A stretch of DNA of 22,055 nucleotides from a virus. Within the stretch, counting starts at the first letter, position 1; every line of letters begins with the position of its first letter. Below are positions 1-7,364 of this stretch, one piece after another. The notes under the pieces are model-generated. The model searched no databases and had not been told where the DNA came from. It saw nothing but the letters and a program-made list of their open reading frames with translations. Where the stretch lies: positions 1-22,055 of IMG/VR virus record IMGVR_UViG_3300035698_003546; one strand, 5' to 3'. The translations under genes were made by a program, and so were the position numbers.

Positions 1-39
1 TGTTCTATAGAAGTTATCAAAAGGCCAGAAGGGGAATAA
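1..39 (+). CDS. 3' end of an upstream gene (partial)
   Basis: An open frame starting at base 1 reads CSIEVIKRPEGE and then a TAA stop, eight bases before the next gene starts. The charged C-terminal residues and the tight spacing fit the end of an upstream co-transcribed gene. Only twelve residues are visible, so nothing can be said about function. Another frame is also open across this stretch, so the choice of frame is an inference. Confidence 0.4.
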   Translation, partial: CSIEVIKRPEGE

Positions 40-46
40 TCAATAT

Positions 47-787
47 ATGTCAGATGAATTAAAAACATATGAAGATATGTCAAACATTATAGACGTCGAG
101 CTTAAAAAAAGAAGACGAACGTGGCATTTAAATGCCGTGGCTTGGATGGATTACGATGACGTATGCCAGCTAATAAGAAATCACATACATAATAAGTGGA
201 GTATGTGGGATCAATCAAAACCGATTGAGCCTTGGGTGAACACTATCATAGGAAACCAGATTAAAAATATTCTAAGAAACGAATATAAAAGTTTCGCTCG
301 TCCATGTTTAAATTGTCCGTTCAATCAAGGAGGTGAACACAAAGTCGGAAATACTTACGTTGAGCTTTGCGGATTTACAAAAAGTGGAACGCAAAGTTCT
401 GAGTGTCCAACTTACGCCAAATGGGCTAAAACAAAAAAACAAGCTTACGACGTTAAACTTCCAGTGCCTGTGGAAAACCATTCGCAAGAAGTGTTTAATA
501 AAGGTGGGACTATAGAAATTTCAGAAGAAGTTGCGAACAAACTCCATAGGAGAGTAATGGCGGAACTTACGCCAAGACAAAAGCAAGGTTATCAACTTTT
601 GATTATTGACGGGCTAGAAGAGGAAGACGCCGCAAGGGAGATGGGGTTTGTTTCTAATGAGGGTCAGAGAAAAGCTGGATATAGACAGATCAAAAATTTA
701 TTAAAGATATTTAAGGAAAAAGCCAAGTTTATATTGAAAACTCAAGATATTATCATTTACCCTATAAATAAATATGGCAGGAATTAA
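47..787 (+). CDS. Sigma-70-like RNA polymerase sigma factor with four-cysteine insert
   Basis: This 246-residue protein is probably an alternative sigma factor that directs host RNA polymerase to phage promoters. Residues about 35-85 resemble region 2 (DYDDVCQLI, then a helix with WVNTIIGNQIKNILR). Residues about 173-225 resemble the region 4 helix-turn-helix (LTPRQKQGYQLLIIDGL, then AAREMGF and a YRQIKNLLK recognition helix). Between them lie four cysteines, C87-x2-C90, C108 and C120, which look like a structural zinc site and are not usual in sigma-70 proteins. The protein is short for a primary sigma factor and has no region 1, so a phage late or specialist sigma is likely. A purine-rich AAGGGG lies about 11 bases before the start. 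Its last 14 bases overlap the next gene. Its place at the head of the packaging and virion genes suggests late-gene control, which is inference. Confidence 0.7.
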   Translation: MSDELKTYEDMSNIIDVELKKRRRTWHLNAVAWMDYDDVCQLIRNHIHNKWSMWDQSKPIEPWVNTIIGNQIKNILRNEYKSFARPCLNCPFNQGGEHKVGNTYVELCGFTKSGTQSSECPTYAKWAKTKKQAYDVKLPVPVENHSQEVFNKGGTIEISEEVANKLHRRVMAELTPRQKQGYQLLIIDGLEEEDAAREMGFVSNEGQRKAGYRQIKNLLKIFKEKAKFILKTQDIIIYPINKYGRN

Positions 788-1847
788 TCTAACCGACGAA
801 CAAAAGAAGTGGTTGACGGAGAATTTTGACGAATCTCCAGACTTAAACATTCTTACGCAAAAGTTATTTGAGAACGATGAGCTTGATGGAAGATCTAAAG
901 AGGGTCGTGCTATCAGAAAGTTTCTTCAAAACAATAACATGGAATACAAAACCATAAAACATGAAAAAGTAGAAGATGTTCATCTTACTTCCGACCAACA
1001 AAAAGGTATCATGGATCATATGGATAAAGGTTTAAGTAGTTTAGCGATAGCTAATCTTGTTTTTGATGATATTACTAAAATTCTAACACCTCTCAGTAAA
1101 GAGACCACTAAAGTGTTTGAGTTTATGAAAACTATCGATCCAGACTATTCTTACATCGAACAAAAGACTAATACCACATATAGCCCTCCAAAAGCAATGA
1201 GTAGGGTTGTGAAACGCGTTAATGATAGCTGCGGAACAACCTTAGAAGAATCCAGGCTGACGAGAGCTACTGAGACGTGTTTGGAGAAGCTTAGAATTAA
1301 TCTAAACAACTCAAGATTTGTTCAAATAATGAATAACTTAAAAATTGCCTCCAAACGAGATTTGCTTGAGGATGAATTTATACGATTAACTTGGGACAAG
1401 CCAGATTTGACTCCAGATGATTTAGTTTTATATTTGAACCTCTGTAAGGAAATCTTAAACCTTGAGGACGCAAGTGAACACACGGAAGATCTAAAAAGAC
1501 TGTTTAAAAACGCAGTGGATGAAGATAATAAAGAATCAAAAATGACAATGAGTTTGTCTGACGCCATCAAAGCAAAAACGGATGAGTATCACAAAATTCA
1601 AGGTCGTATTGAGAGCTTGATTAAAAAACTTCAACTAGATCGCTCCGCAAGACTAAAAGATAGTCATTCAACCAACGCTTCTATCCTATCATTAGTTCGA
1701 GCGTTCCAAGAAGAAGACGAAAGAAAATTTATGATCGATCTCGCAAACAAGCAAAGGGAAGCCGTTTCCGATGCGTGTGACGAGCTTGAAGATATGGACT
1801 CATTAAAAGCTAGAATTTTAGGAATAGGAAAAAAAGATGTCTTATAA
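774..1847 (+). CDS. Helical DNA-binding-like protein, candidate small terminase subunit
   Basis: This 357-residue protein is acidic, mostly helical and has no recognisable catalytic motif. The first 50 residues (LTDEQKKWLTENF, then GRSKEGRAIRKFLQ) and a second segment near residues 80-100 (SSLAIANLVFDD) look like helix-turn-helix units. The C-terminal third (about 255-345) is rich in charged helices that could form a coiled coil. Small terminase subunits combine an N-terminal DNA-binding part with an oligomerising helical part, and sit just upstream of the large subunit. Here one nuclease gene intervenes. The start overlaps the sigma gene by 14 bases and the end overlaps the nuclease gene by 11, so translation is probably coupled. 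The assignment rests on position and predicted fold only. An unrelated regulator is possible. At 357 residues it is longer than most small terminase subunits. Confidence 0.4.
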   Translation: MAGINLTDEQKKWLTENFDESPDLNILTQKLFENDELDGRSKEGRAIRKFLQNNNMEYKTIKHEKVEDVHLTSDQQKGIMDHMDKGLSSLAIANLVFDDITKILTPLSKETTKVFEFMKTIDPDYSYIEQKTNTTYSPPKAMSRVVKRVNDSCGTTLEESRLTRATETCLEKLRINLNNSRFVQIMNNLKIASKRDLLEDEFIRLTWDKPDLTPDDLVLYLNLCKEILNLEDASEHTEDLKRLFKNAVDEDNKESKMTMSLSDAIKAKTDEYHKIQGRIESLIKKLQLDRSARLKDSHSTNASILSLVRAFQEEDERKFMIDLANKQREAVSDACDELEDMDSLKARILGIGKKDVL

Positions 1848-2778
1848 TAAAAATGACTTGCCAAAAAAGTGCAAAGAGTGCGATAAAGATTTTGACTCTC
1901 TTGGCGGTCTTCATAAACACGTTCGCTTACACAAGATGAACATGGGCGATTATTATGTCAAGTATTTTCCTAAAAAAAGTTTATTAACTGGCGATCAATT
2001 ACCGTTTAAGGATTTTAATCAATATTTTAACGACAGTTTCGCTAACACAAAAGAAGAGGAGTCTTGGATGAGATCCGCCAGCAAGGATAAAGTAAAAAAT
2101 TACGTCCTTTGTAAATACCGCCAACTTATATTTAGAAAGGAATATCCATTCGTTCCATTTTACAATTACTCTAAAACTTGCGACCATCTACCAGACGCAG
2201 AAATTTGCAGGGACACTTTCGGAAGTTATTCAGCCTTCTGTAAAGAAATAGGAAGGAAACCTTTTTTCTCCAAGGGGCTGCCAAAGAATTTTTGGTCGTG
2301 CGACCCGTATGGCATTGAATTTATGATAGATACCAGAGAACAGATACCTTTTGTTTTCCCGAAGAGCTTCGTTCAGAAGGTCGAGGTGGGCGATTACACT
2401 GCGGCGGGTGATCATTACGATTACACCTACGTCGACAGAAAAAGCATAGGCGATTTCCTTGGAACTATGACAGCATCCAACTATAAAAGATTCCAGAAAG
2501 AAATGGATCGATGTAGGCAGCTTGGCGGAAAGATATTCGTCGTTGTCGAAGGATCTCTGGAAGAAGTAGCTAAAAAGAAAAAAAATATAGGAAAACAAAA
2601 AGCTCATATAAACTACATTTGGAACAATATGAGAGAAATGCAAATTGAATACAAGGACGTGTGCCAGTTCGTGTTTTGTTTAAGCAGGGAAGACGCCTCA
2701 GACGTAACGGCGCGAATTTTACAATTCGGAAGTCAAGTGTGGGACTGCGACCTACAATATTTTATAAACAATCGATAA
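1837..2778 (+). CDS. ERCC4/XPF-type nuclease with N-terminal C2H2 zinc finger
   Basis: This 313-residue protein has two visible parts. Residues 12-32 form a textbook zinc finger, C12-x2-C15-x12-H28-x3-H32. The following MGDYYVKYFPKK resembles the tail of MucR/Ros-type fingers in phage DNA-binding proteins. The C-terminal half carries the signature of ERCC4-type nucleases: IDTREQ (D165, R167, E168), VGDYTAAG (D186) and VDRKSIGDF (D200-R201-K202, with Asp where the family usually has Glu), then a helix with RFQKEMDRC. Such nucleases cut branched or flap DNA using a metal ion. No helicase or helix-hairpin-helix part is present, so it is a minimal form. It overlaps the upstream gene by 11 bases and ends one base before the terminase start. 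That context suggests a role in packaging or in resolving replicating DNA, which is inference. Confidence 0.75.
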   Translation: MSYNKNDLPKKCKECDKDFDSLGGLHKHVRLHKMNMGDYYVKYFPKKSLLTGDQLPFKDFNQYFNDSFANTKEEESWMRSASKDKVKNYVLCKYRQLIFRKEYPFVPFYNYSKTCDHLPDAEICRDTFGSYSAFCKEIGRKPFFSKGLPKNFWSCDPYGIEFMIDTREQIPFVFPKSFVQKVEVGDYTAAGDHYDYTYVDRKSIGDFLGTMTASNYKRFQKEMDRCRQLGGKIFVVVEGSLEEVAKKKKNIGKQKAHINYIWNNMREMQIEYKDVCQFVFCLSREDASDVTARILQFGSQVWDCDLQYFINNR

Positions 2779-2779
2779 T

Positions 2780-5700
2780 ATGTGGAATCAAGGAATTCAA
2801 GAGGGAAGAAATAAATTTCCAGACTTTAATGAGGAGCTGGCGAAATTCACTGGCTATATGGAAGAGAACGCCGCGAAGATCGCGTTATACAAATTTTTGT
2901 ATAGCAACGTTACGTTTGCGACTCACTTATTAATGGGAGTAGAACTGTTCCCTTTCCAACACATTGCTGTGAAGGCTATGATGGAGACGGATTACTTTAT
3001 GGGTGTATGGGGCCGGGGAATGAGTAAATGTGTAAGGTCAAACGAGTTATGTATGACGAGTCGCGGATTGATTAAAATGGGAGATGTTGAAGTGGGGGAT
3101 TACGTTCAAAGTCAATACGAAATGAATCGAGTTCATAAAAAAGTTATTAATAAAGAACAACAGTCGTTTTTAGCGACAACATCTAGAGGTTTCGAGTCTG
3201 AAGGTTTGGATTATCATAGAGTTTTAACTTTAACTTCAGATCTTAAAAAAGAATGGCGCTATTCAAAAGATTTAGTTAATGGTGACGTTCTTGTTATGAG
3301 AAAAAATACTAAAGAAATTGTCCAAGCGGACATTTTTGATGGAATAAAAAACGTCACGGCAAAAAACGGAGCTAAGGAAGTTTTATTTAGGGACGCTTCT
3401 TTGTCTGATTGGTATTACTTTTTTGGACTACTTCTTGGAGATGGAAATATGAACGAGTCTTCGGTAAATATTACTAGCGAAGATGTTGATACTGAGGGTT
3501 GGATGGTTGAATTCTCTAAAAAAATAGGATTAAATCTAGGAGCGAATGAACATTCTGGATCTAATTGCGTTAAAAACTTAACTTTTAACAGCGTAAACTT
3601 GGTTTCAATATTAAAACAATTAGGATTCTCACACTCTTCAGAAAAGCCAGCTCATAAAAAAGAGGTTCCAGTCGGAATTAGAGCAGCAAGCAAAGAAAAT
3701 TTAGCGATGCTACTAAAAGGGTTGTTTGACACAGATGGTTATTGTTCAGAAACAAGAAATGAAAAAAAGAACTCTCAAACGGTTCGTGTTGGATTTACGA
3801 GTTCAAGTTACGAGTTAATTAAGTTCGTTAGAGCGTCTTTGCTCCAATTGGGAATAGTTAATTCTACAGCAGAATGCTTCAAAGGTGGCATGCAAAAATT
3901 TGGAGACAAATATTTTGATTGCAAAAAAGCTTGGTCTGTGAGGGTGACCGCTTTTAGTGGCGTGTCACTTTATAGGGATAAAATAGGATCCAACATTAAA
4001 AGAAAATCCAATACTTTAGATTTTATAGATAATTGTGACTACGTTCCTTTTATTGGGCCTTATTTAAGAAAAAAATACAATAAAAAAAGTCTCGCAAAAA
4101 GAATTAATGGAAAAAAAATCAGACAAAGTTTAAATAATAATATGTCAGTAAGCGCCCTCAAAAAGCTTCTTGATGTAAAGTTTGCCTTATCTAAAGAAGA
4201 TTTGGATCTAATCAATTCTTTTGTTGATGATAATTTCTTCTTTGACACGATAAAATCCGTAGAGAAGAAAGAATGCGTAACCGTCGACATAGGCGTCGAA
4301 AACGAGCATAATTATGTGGCTGATGGAATCATTAATCACAACTCATTCACCACTGGTATTTTCGCGGCAATGCACGCCATTACGAACCAAGGGGTTCATA
4401 TAGGTATTATCAGTAAATCATTTAGACAGTGCCTTCAAGAAGATGGGGTGTGCTTTACGGACAAGGGTTTGGTTAAAATTAAAGATGTCAATATTGGAGA
4501 TAAAATATTCTCTGAAAAAGGATCAAACTTAATAGTTAATAAATGGAAAAATAATCCAGCAAAAGGAGGAAAAGTAACAACATCTAGAGGGTATAGTTTA
4601 GAGGGAAAACTTAAACATAGGTTACTATGTTTTAACAAGGAGAGCCAAGAAAAGGTATACAAGAAGATTTCAGACCTATCTATAGACGATGTAGCTTTAA
4701 TACAATTAGGGTCTAACGATTTTCCAAAATCCTGCGACAAGCATTTATCTACTGACGACTCTTATTTTATGGGTATGGTTATGGGTGATGGTTGTTTTGA
4801 TAAATATAAATATGGATACGTTGATATTTGCACGGCTGATAAAGAAACTCAAGAATTTGTAGAAGGTTTTGCGGAAAATAATAATTTAAGACCTCCAGTG
4901 ATAACAAAAAAAGCTAACAGTAAAGCTGTCAGTGTTAGAATAAACAATAAAGCTTTTGTTAATAAATTTTTCAAGGATATTGATGAGAAAGCAGCCATAT
5001 TTAAAGACATTCCAGTTGAAATATTAAAATCAACAAAAGAAAACGCAAAAAACTTTTTAATGGGTCTTTTTGACGCTGATGGAACCGTAGCTAAAGACAG
5101 GGTTGAGTTACCCACTTCGTCTCCCAAAATGGCTAAATCCGTCCAAACGTTATTGTTAAAGTTTGGAATTATATCTAAAATTCAAAAAGAAAAAGCTCGC
5201 GGGGAATTCGTCACTTCGATGTGCGTTAAAACTTTTGGAAATGAATTCTTTAAAGTTAAAATAACTGGTGTTGAGTTTGTTAAAATATTCTCAGATGAGA
5301 TTGGGTTTAAATTATCTAGAAAATTAAACCTTTTAAAAGGTTATGTGGAAGAATCCAAAAAAAGAGGAAACAACAATATTATATTCGGATCTGGAGAATA
5401 TTTATCTAAAAAATACAAATTCAAAGAAACTCTTGCAAAAAATCTTTCTAAAAAAAGATTAAGAAGAATACTTTTCGAATATTCGGATAGAATATCAGAT
5501 TACGATCAGTTAAAATTTAATAAAATATTAGACTCCTCAAACTTATTTTTCGACAAAATATCAAGCATCGAGCTTGTGGACGATGTTGTTACTTACGATA
5601 TAGAGGTAGATAATGAACATTGCTACACAGCAGAAGGGTTTATTAATCACAACTCCAAGATGATCTTTAAAAAGATCCAGGACATTGCGGCGGAACCTGG

Positions 5701-7285
5701 TGCTGCTTTGTTGAGCCAATGTATAGATAAAGTTTCCAAAAGTAGTGATCAGTGGGATATGAAGATTGGGAAGAGTATGATTACCGCCCTACCGTTAGGT
5801 GATGGTGAGAAGCTTCGTGGTTTCCGTTTTCAATGTATTATTATTGACGAGTTCTTGCTTATGCCGTCAAAGATTTTTAACGAAGTTATTATGCCGTTCT
5901 TGGGTGTTGTTCAAAACCCTGTTGAGCGAGACAGGCTTTCGTCGGCAGAAACTGAACTTATTAAACAAGGTAAAATGAAACCAGAGGATCGTCACGTTTG
6001 GGAAAACAACAAACTCATCACTCTTAGTTCAGCTAGTTACAAGTTTGAGTATATGTATGAAGTTTATTGCAAGTATGAAGCGTTGATTACTGGAGTCATG
6101 GACTCTAAGTTAAAAAAGTTACTCGCAAAACAAGGAGACGGAGCTGAAACTGGCGACGTAGAGTTCGACGAGGACGCTGATAAAGCTCACAGAGTTATCA
6201 TGCACATGAGTTATGACTGCGCGCCAAAAGCCCTTTATGACCAAAACATGCTAAAGCAAGGTTTAGCTACGATGAGTAAATCTCAGTTTGATCGAGAATT
6301 TAATGCCGTATTTACGGGCGACAGTTCTGGTTATTTTAAAATGCAAGCTATGGCTGAATGCACTTATGAGGATGGAGTCGGACAGCATGTCGAGATCAAG
6401 GGAGATCCCAAAGCTCAATATATAATGTCCTTTGACCCGTCGTGGTCAGAGAACGAATCTTCGGATGACTGGGCGCTGCAAGTATTTAAGTTAAATAAAG
6501 AAAAAAAATCAAAAACATTAGTCCACAGTTATGCTATGGCTGGTGCGAATATGAAGGAACATGCTAAATATGTAAAATATATACTACAAAATTTCAACAT
6601 CGAGATGATTATTGGAGATAGAATGGGTGGGCTTCAATTTATGCAAGCCTGTAACTCAAGCTCCATCTTTAAAGATGCGGGACTCAAGTTAGACACTATT
6701 GAATCAAAAAAGATTGACGAGAAAAGCACTTACCACGCAGCTCTTAGAGAACTCAAAAATTCTATCAACAAGGAGTCTGGTAAGATAGTGTTCCTAAGAA
6801 ACCCTAGCACAAACTGGATTCGAGAAGCTAACGAAAGGTTACAAGCCGACCTAACCCATAAGAGAATTAGATTTGCTGGCGCTCCTTTGGATGAAGATTT
6901 TATAGCGGAGGTTGGCAAAGACATTCCTATTGACTCATTCAACTTTGACAAGATGTTTAGCGTTAAAAAAGAAGATAAGGGGATAGATACTTTTGATTCT
7001 TCCGCTCATCAAAAAAGAGGAATGAAAGTCGACTTTGTAGAACATATTAAAGATATGATCACACTGACAAAAGCTCAATGCGCTCTAATTCAACCCACTT
7101 CGACAACCACTGGACAGCAAAGATTTGACCTTCCGCCAAACCTTCGAAAGCAGACTGGGCCTACCAAAACAAGGAAGGACTTATACTCCGCGCTTGTTTT
7201 GGGTAACTGGGGAGCTGGAGTTTGGTTTGATATGGATTCTGGTCAGCACCAGTACAATAATGATTTTGTGCCTTTTATTGTCTAA
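2780..7285 (+). CDS. terL: Large terminase subunit precursor interrupted by two inteins
   Basis: The terminase motor pumps phage DNA into the prohead and cuts it. The 1501-residue precursor holds inteins at residues 84-521 and 551-958. After splicing, a 655-residue enzyme remains, a normal family length. In spliced numbering the ATPase has Walker A GRGMSKS (K83-S84), Walker B CIIIDEF (D177-E178) and a coupling motif TLSSAS near S237. The RNase H-like nuclease has candidate metal ligands D373 (SFDPSW), D434 (IIGDRMGG) and D621 (TRKDLYSALVLGNW). The exteins read through in one frame with no stop, and both junctions restore conserved motifs, so function should depend on splicing. It follows the nuclease gene by one base. 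Its stop codon lies at the first of two palindromic repeats before the portal gene. The start ATG follows an AT-rich stretch with no clear ribosome-binding site. Confidence 0.95.
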   Translation: MWNQGIQEGRNKFPDFNEELAKFTGYMEENAAKIALYKFLYSNVTFATHLLMGVELFPFQHIAVKAMMETDYFMGVWGRGMSKCVRSNELCMTSRGLIKMGDVEVGDYVQSQYEMNRVHKKVINKEQQSFLATTSRGFESEGLDYHRVLTLTSDLKKEWRYSKDLVNGDVLVMRKNTKEIVQADIFDGIKNVTAKNGAKEVLFRDASLSDWYYFFGLLLGDGNMNESSVNITSEDVDTEGWMVEFSKKIGLNLGANEHSGSNCVKNLTFNSVNLVSILKQLGFSHSSEKPAHKKEVPVGIRAASKENLAMLLKGLFDTDGYCSETRNEKKNSQTVRVGFTSSSYELIKFVRASLLQLGIVNSTAECFKGGMQKFGDKYFDCKKAWSVRVTAFSGVSLYRDKIGSNIKRKSNTLDFIDNCDYVPFIGPYLRKKYNKKSLAKRINGKKIRQSLNNNMSVSALKKLLDVKFALSKEDLDLINSFVDDNFFFDTIKSVEKKECVTVDIGVENEHNYVADGIINHNSFTTGIFAAMHAITNQGVHIGIISKSFRQCLQEDGVCFTDKGLVKIKDVNIGDKIFSEKGSNLIVNKWKNNPAKGGKVTTSRGYSLEGKLKHRLLCFNKESQEKVYKKISDLSIDDVALIQLGSNDFPKSCDKHLSTDDSYFMGMVMGDGCFDKYKYGYVDICTADKETQEFVEGFAENNNLRPPVITKKANSKAVSVRINNKAFVNKFFKDIDEKAAIFKDIPVEILKSTKENAKNFLMGLFDADGTVAKDRVELPTSSPKMAKSVQTLLLKFGIISKIQKEKARGEFVTSMCVKTFGNEFFKVKITGVEFVKIFSDEIGFKLSRKLNLLKGYVEESKKRGNNNIIFGSGEYLSKKYKFKETLAKNLSKKRLRRILFEYSDRISDYDQLKFNKILDSSNLFFDKISSIELVDDVVTYDIEVDNEHCYTAEGFINHNSKMIFKKIQDIAAEPGAALLSQCIDKVSKSSDQWDMKIGKSMITALPLGDGEKLRGFRFQCIIIDEFLLMPSKIFNEVIMPFLGVVQNPVERDRLSSAETELIKQGKMKPEDRHVWENNKLITLSSASYKFEYMYEVYCKYEALITGVMDSKLKKLLAKQGDGAETGDVEFDEDADKAHRVIMHMSYDCAPKALYDQNMLKQGLATMSKSQFDREFNAVFTGDSSGYFKMQAMAECTYEDGVGQHVEIKGDPKAQYIMSFDPSWSENESSDDWALQVFKLNKEKKSKTLVHSYAMAGANMKEHAKYVKYILQNFNIEMIIGDRMGGLQFMQACNSSSIFKDAGLKLDTIESKKIDEKSTYHAALRELKNSINKESGKIVFLRNPSTNWIREANERLQADLTHKRIRFAGAPLDEDFIAEVGKDIPIDSFNFDKMFSVKKEDKGIDTFDSSAHQKRGMKVDFVEHIKDMITLTKAQCALIQPTSTTTGQQRFDLPPNLRKQTGPTKTRKDLYSALVLGNWGAGVWFDMDSGQHQYNNDFVPFIV
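3029..4342 (+). mobile_element. Intein 1 in terL, with LAGLIDADG homing endonuclease
   Basis: This 438-residue intein starts at precursor Cys84 and ends with His-Asn (INHN), followed by Ser522 of the extein. All the expected landmarks are visible: the N-terminal splicing block (CVRSNELC, then GLIKMGDVEVGDYV), a block B His in GLDYHRVLTL, and C-terminal blocks VTVDIGVENEHNYVA and GIINHN. Between them lie two LAGLIDADG-type motifs, FFGLLLGDGNM (acidic D221) and LLKGLFDTDGY (D319). Both catalytic Asp residues are kept, so the endonuclease may be active. The insertion point lies between Lys and Ser of the terminase Walker A motif, so an unspliced protein should have no ATPase. Codons look more A-rich than in the flanking extein, as expected for a transferred element. 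Splicing activity is inferred from intact residues. Confidence 0.95.
4430..5653 (+). mobile_element. Intein 2 in terL, with LAGLIDADG homing endonuclease
   Basis: This 408-residue intein starts at precursor Cys551 and ends in INHN before Ser959. Visible blocks are CLQEDGVCFTDKGLVKIKDV at the N-terminus, a block B His in GKLKHRLLCF, LAGLIDADG motifs YFMGMVMGDGCF (D670) and FLMGLFDADGTV (D767), and C-terminal VVTYDIEVDNEHCYTAEG. It interrupts the extein SKSFRQ/SKMIFKK, a conserved terminase segment after Walker A, only 29 extein residues beyond intein 1. It shares several segments with intein 1: TTSRG near block B, a Y-L-x-K-K-Y stretch late in the element, NEH in block F and the terminal INHN. 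All residues needed for splicing and for the endonuclease appear intact. Confidence 0.95.
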
Positions 7286-7326
7286 AGTGACTTTCAAAGT
7301 AAAATAAGTAAAATAAAAGTGACTTT
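7284..7326 (+). repeat. Two identical palindromic 11-mers between terL and portal
   Basis: The 11-mer AAAGTGACTTT occurs at 7284-7294 and again at 7316-7326. Each copy is a perfect 5-bp inverted repeat around a central G. The centres are 32 bp apart, close to three helical turns. Between them the 9-mer AAGTAAAAT is repeated in tandem at 7297-7314. The pair starts at the terL stop codon and lies 40-80 bp before the portal start. This arrangement suggests operator sites for a dimeric regulator. No binding protein is known from the window. Confidence 0.5.
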
Positions 7327-7346
7327 TATAGTGTAAAGAACTATAA
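7326..7346 (+). promoter_or_regulatory. Possible promoter or hairpin before the portal gene
   Basis: A 6-bp inverted repeat, TTATAG at 7326-7331 and CTATAA at 7341-7346, flanks nine bases. The right arm overlaps TATAAT at 7342-7347, which would suit a -10 box about 18 bases before the portal ATG. No convincing -35 box was recognised. It directly follows the palindromic repeat pair, so this gap is the likeliest control point between packaging and head genes. This is inference from sequence shape alone. Confidence 0.3.
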
Positions 7347-7364
7347 TACAACATAACAACTCGC

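Noticed and set aside
2661-2933. 90-codon + frame across the nuclease-terminase junction
   Set aside because: Overlaps two well-supported genes in another frame; Arg-rich with no start signal.
3029-5653. Group I introns or free-standing homing endonucleases in terL
   Set aside because: The frame is open through both inserts and splice-block residues are at the exact borders, so they are inteins.
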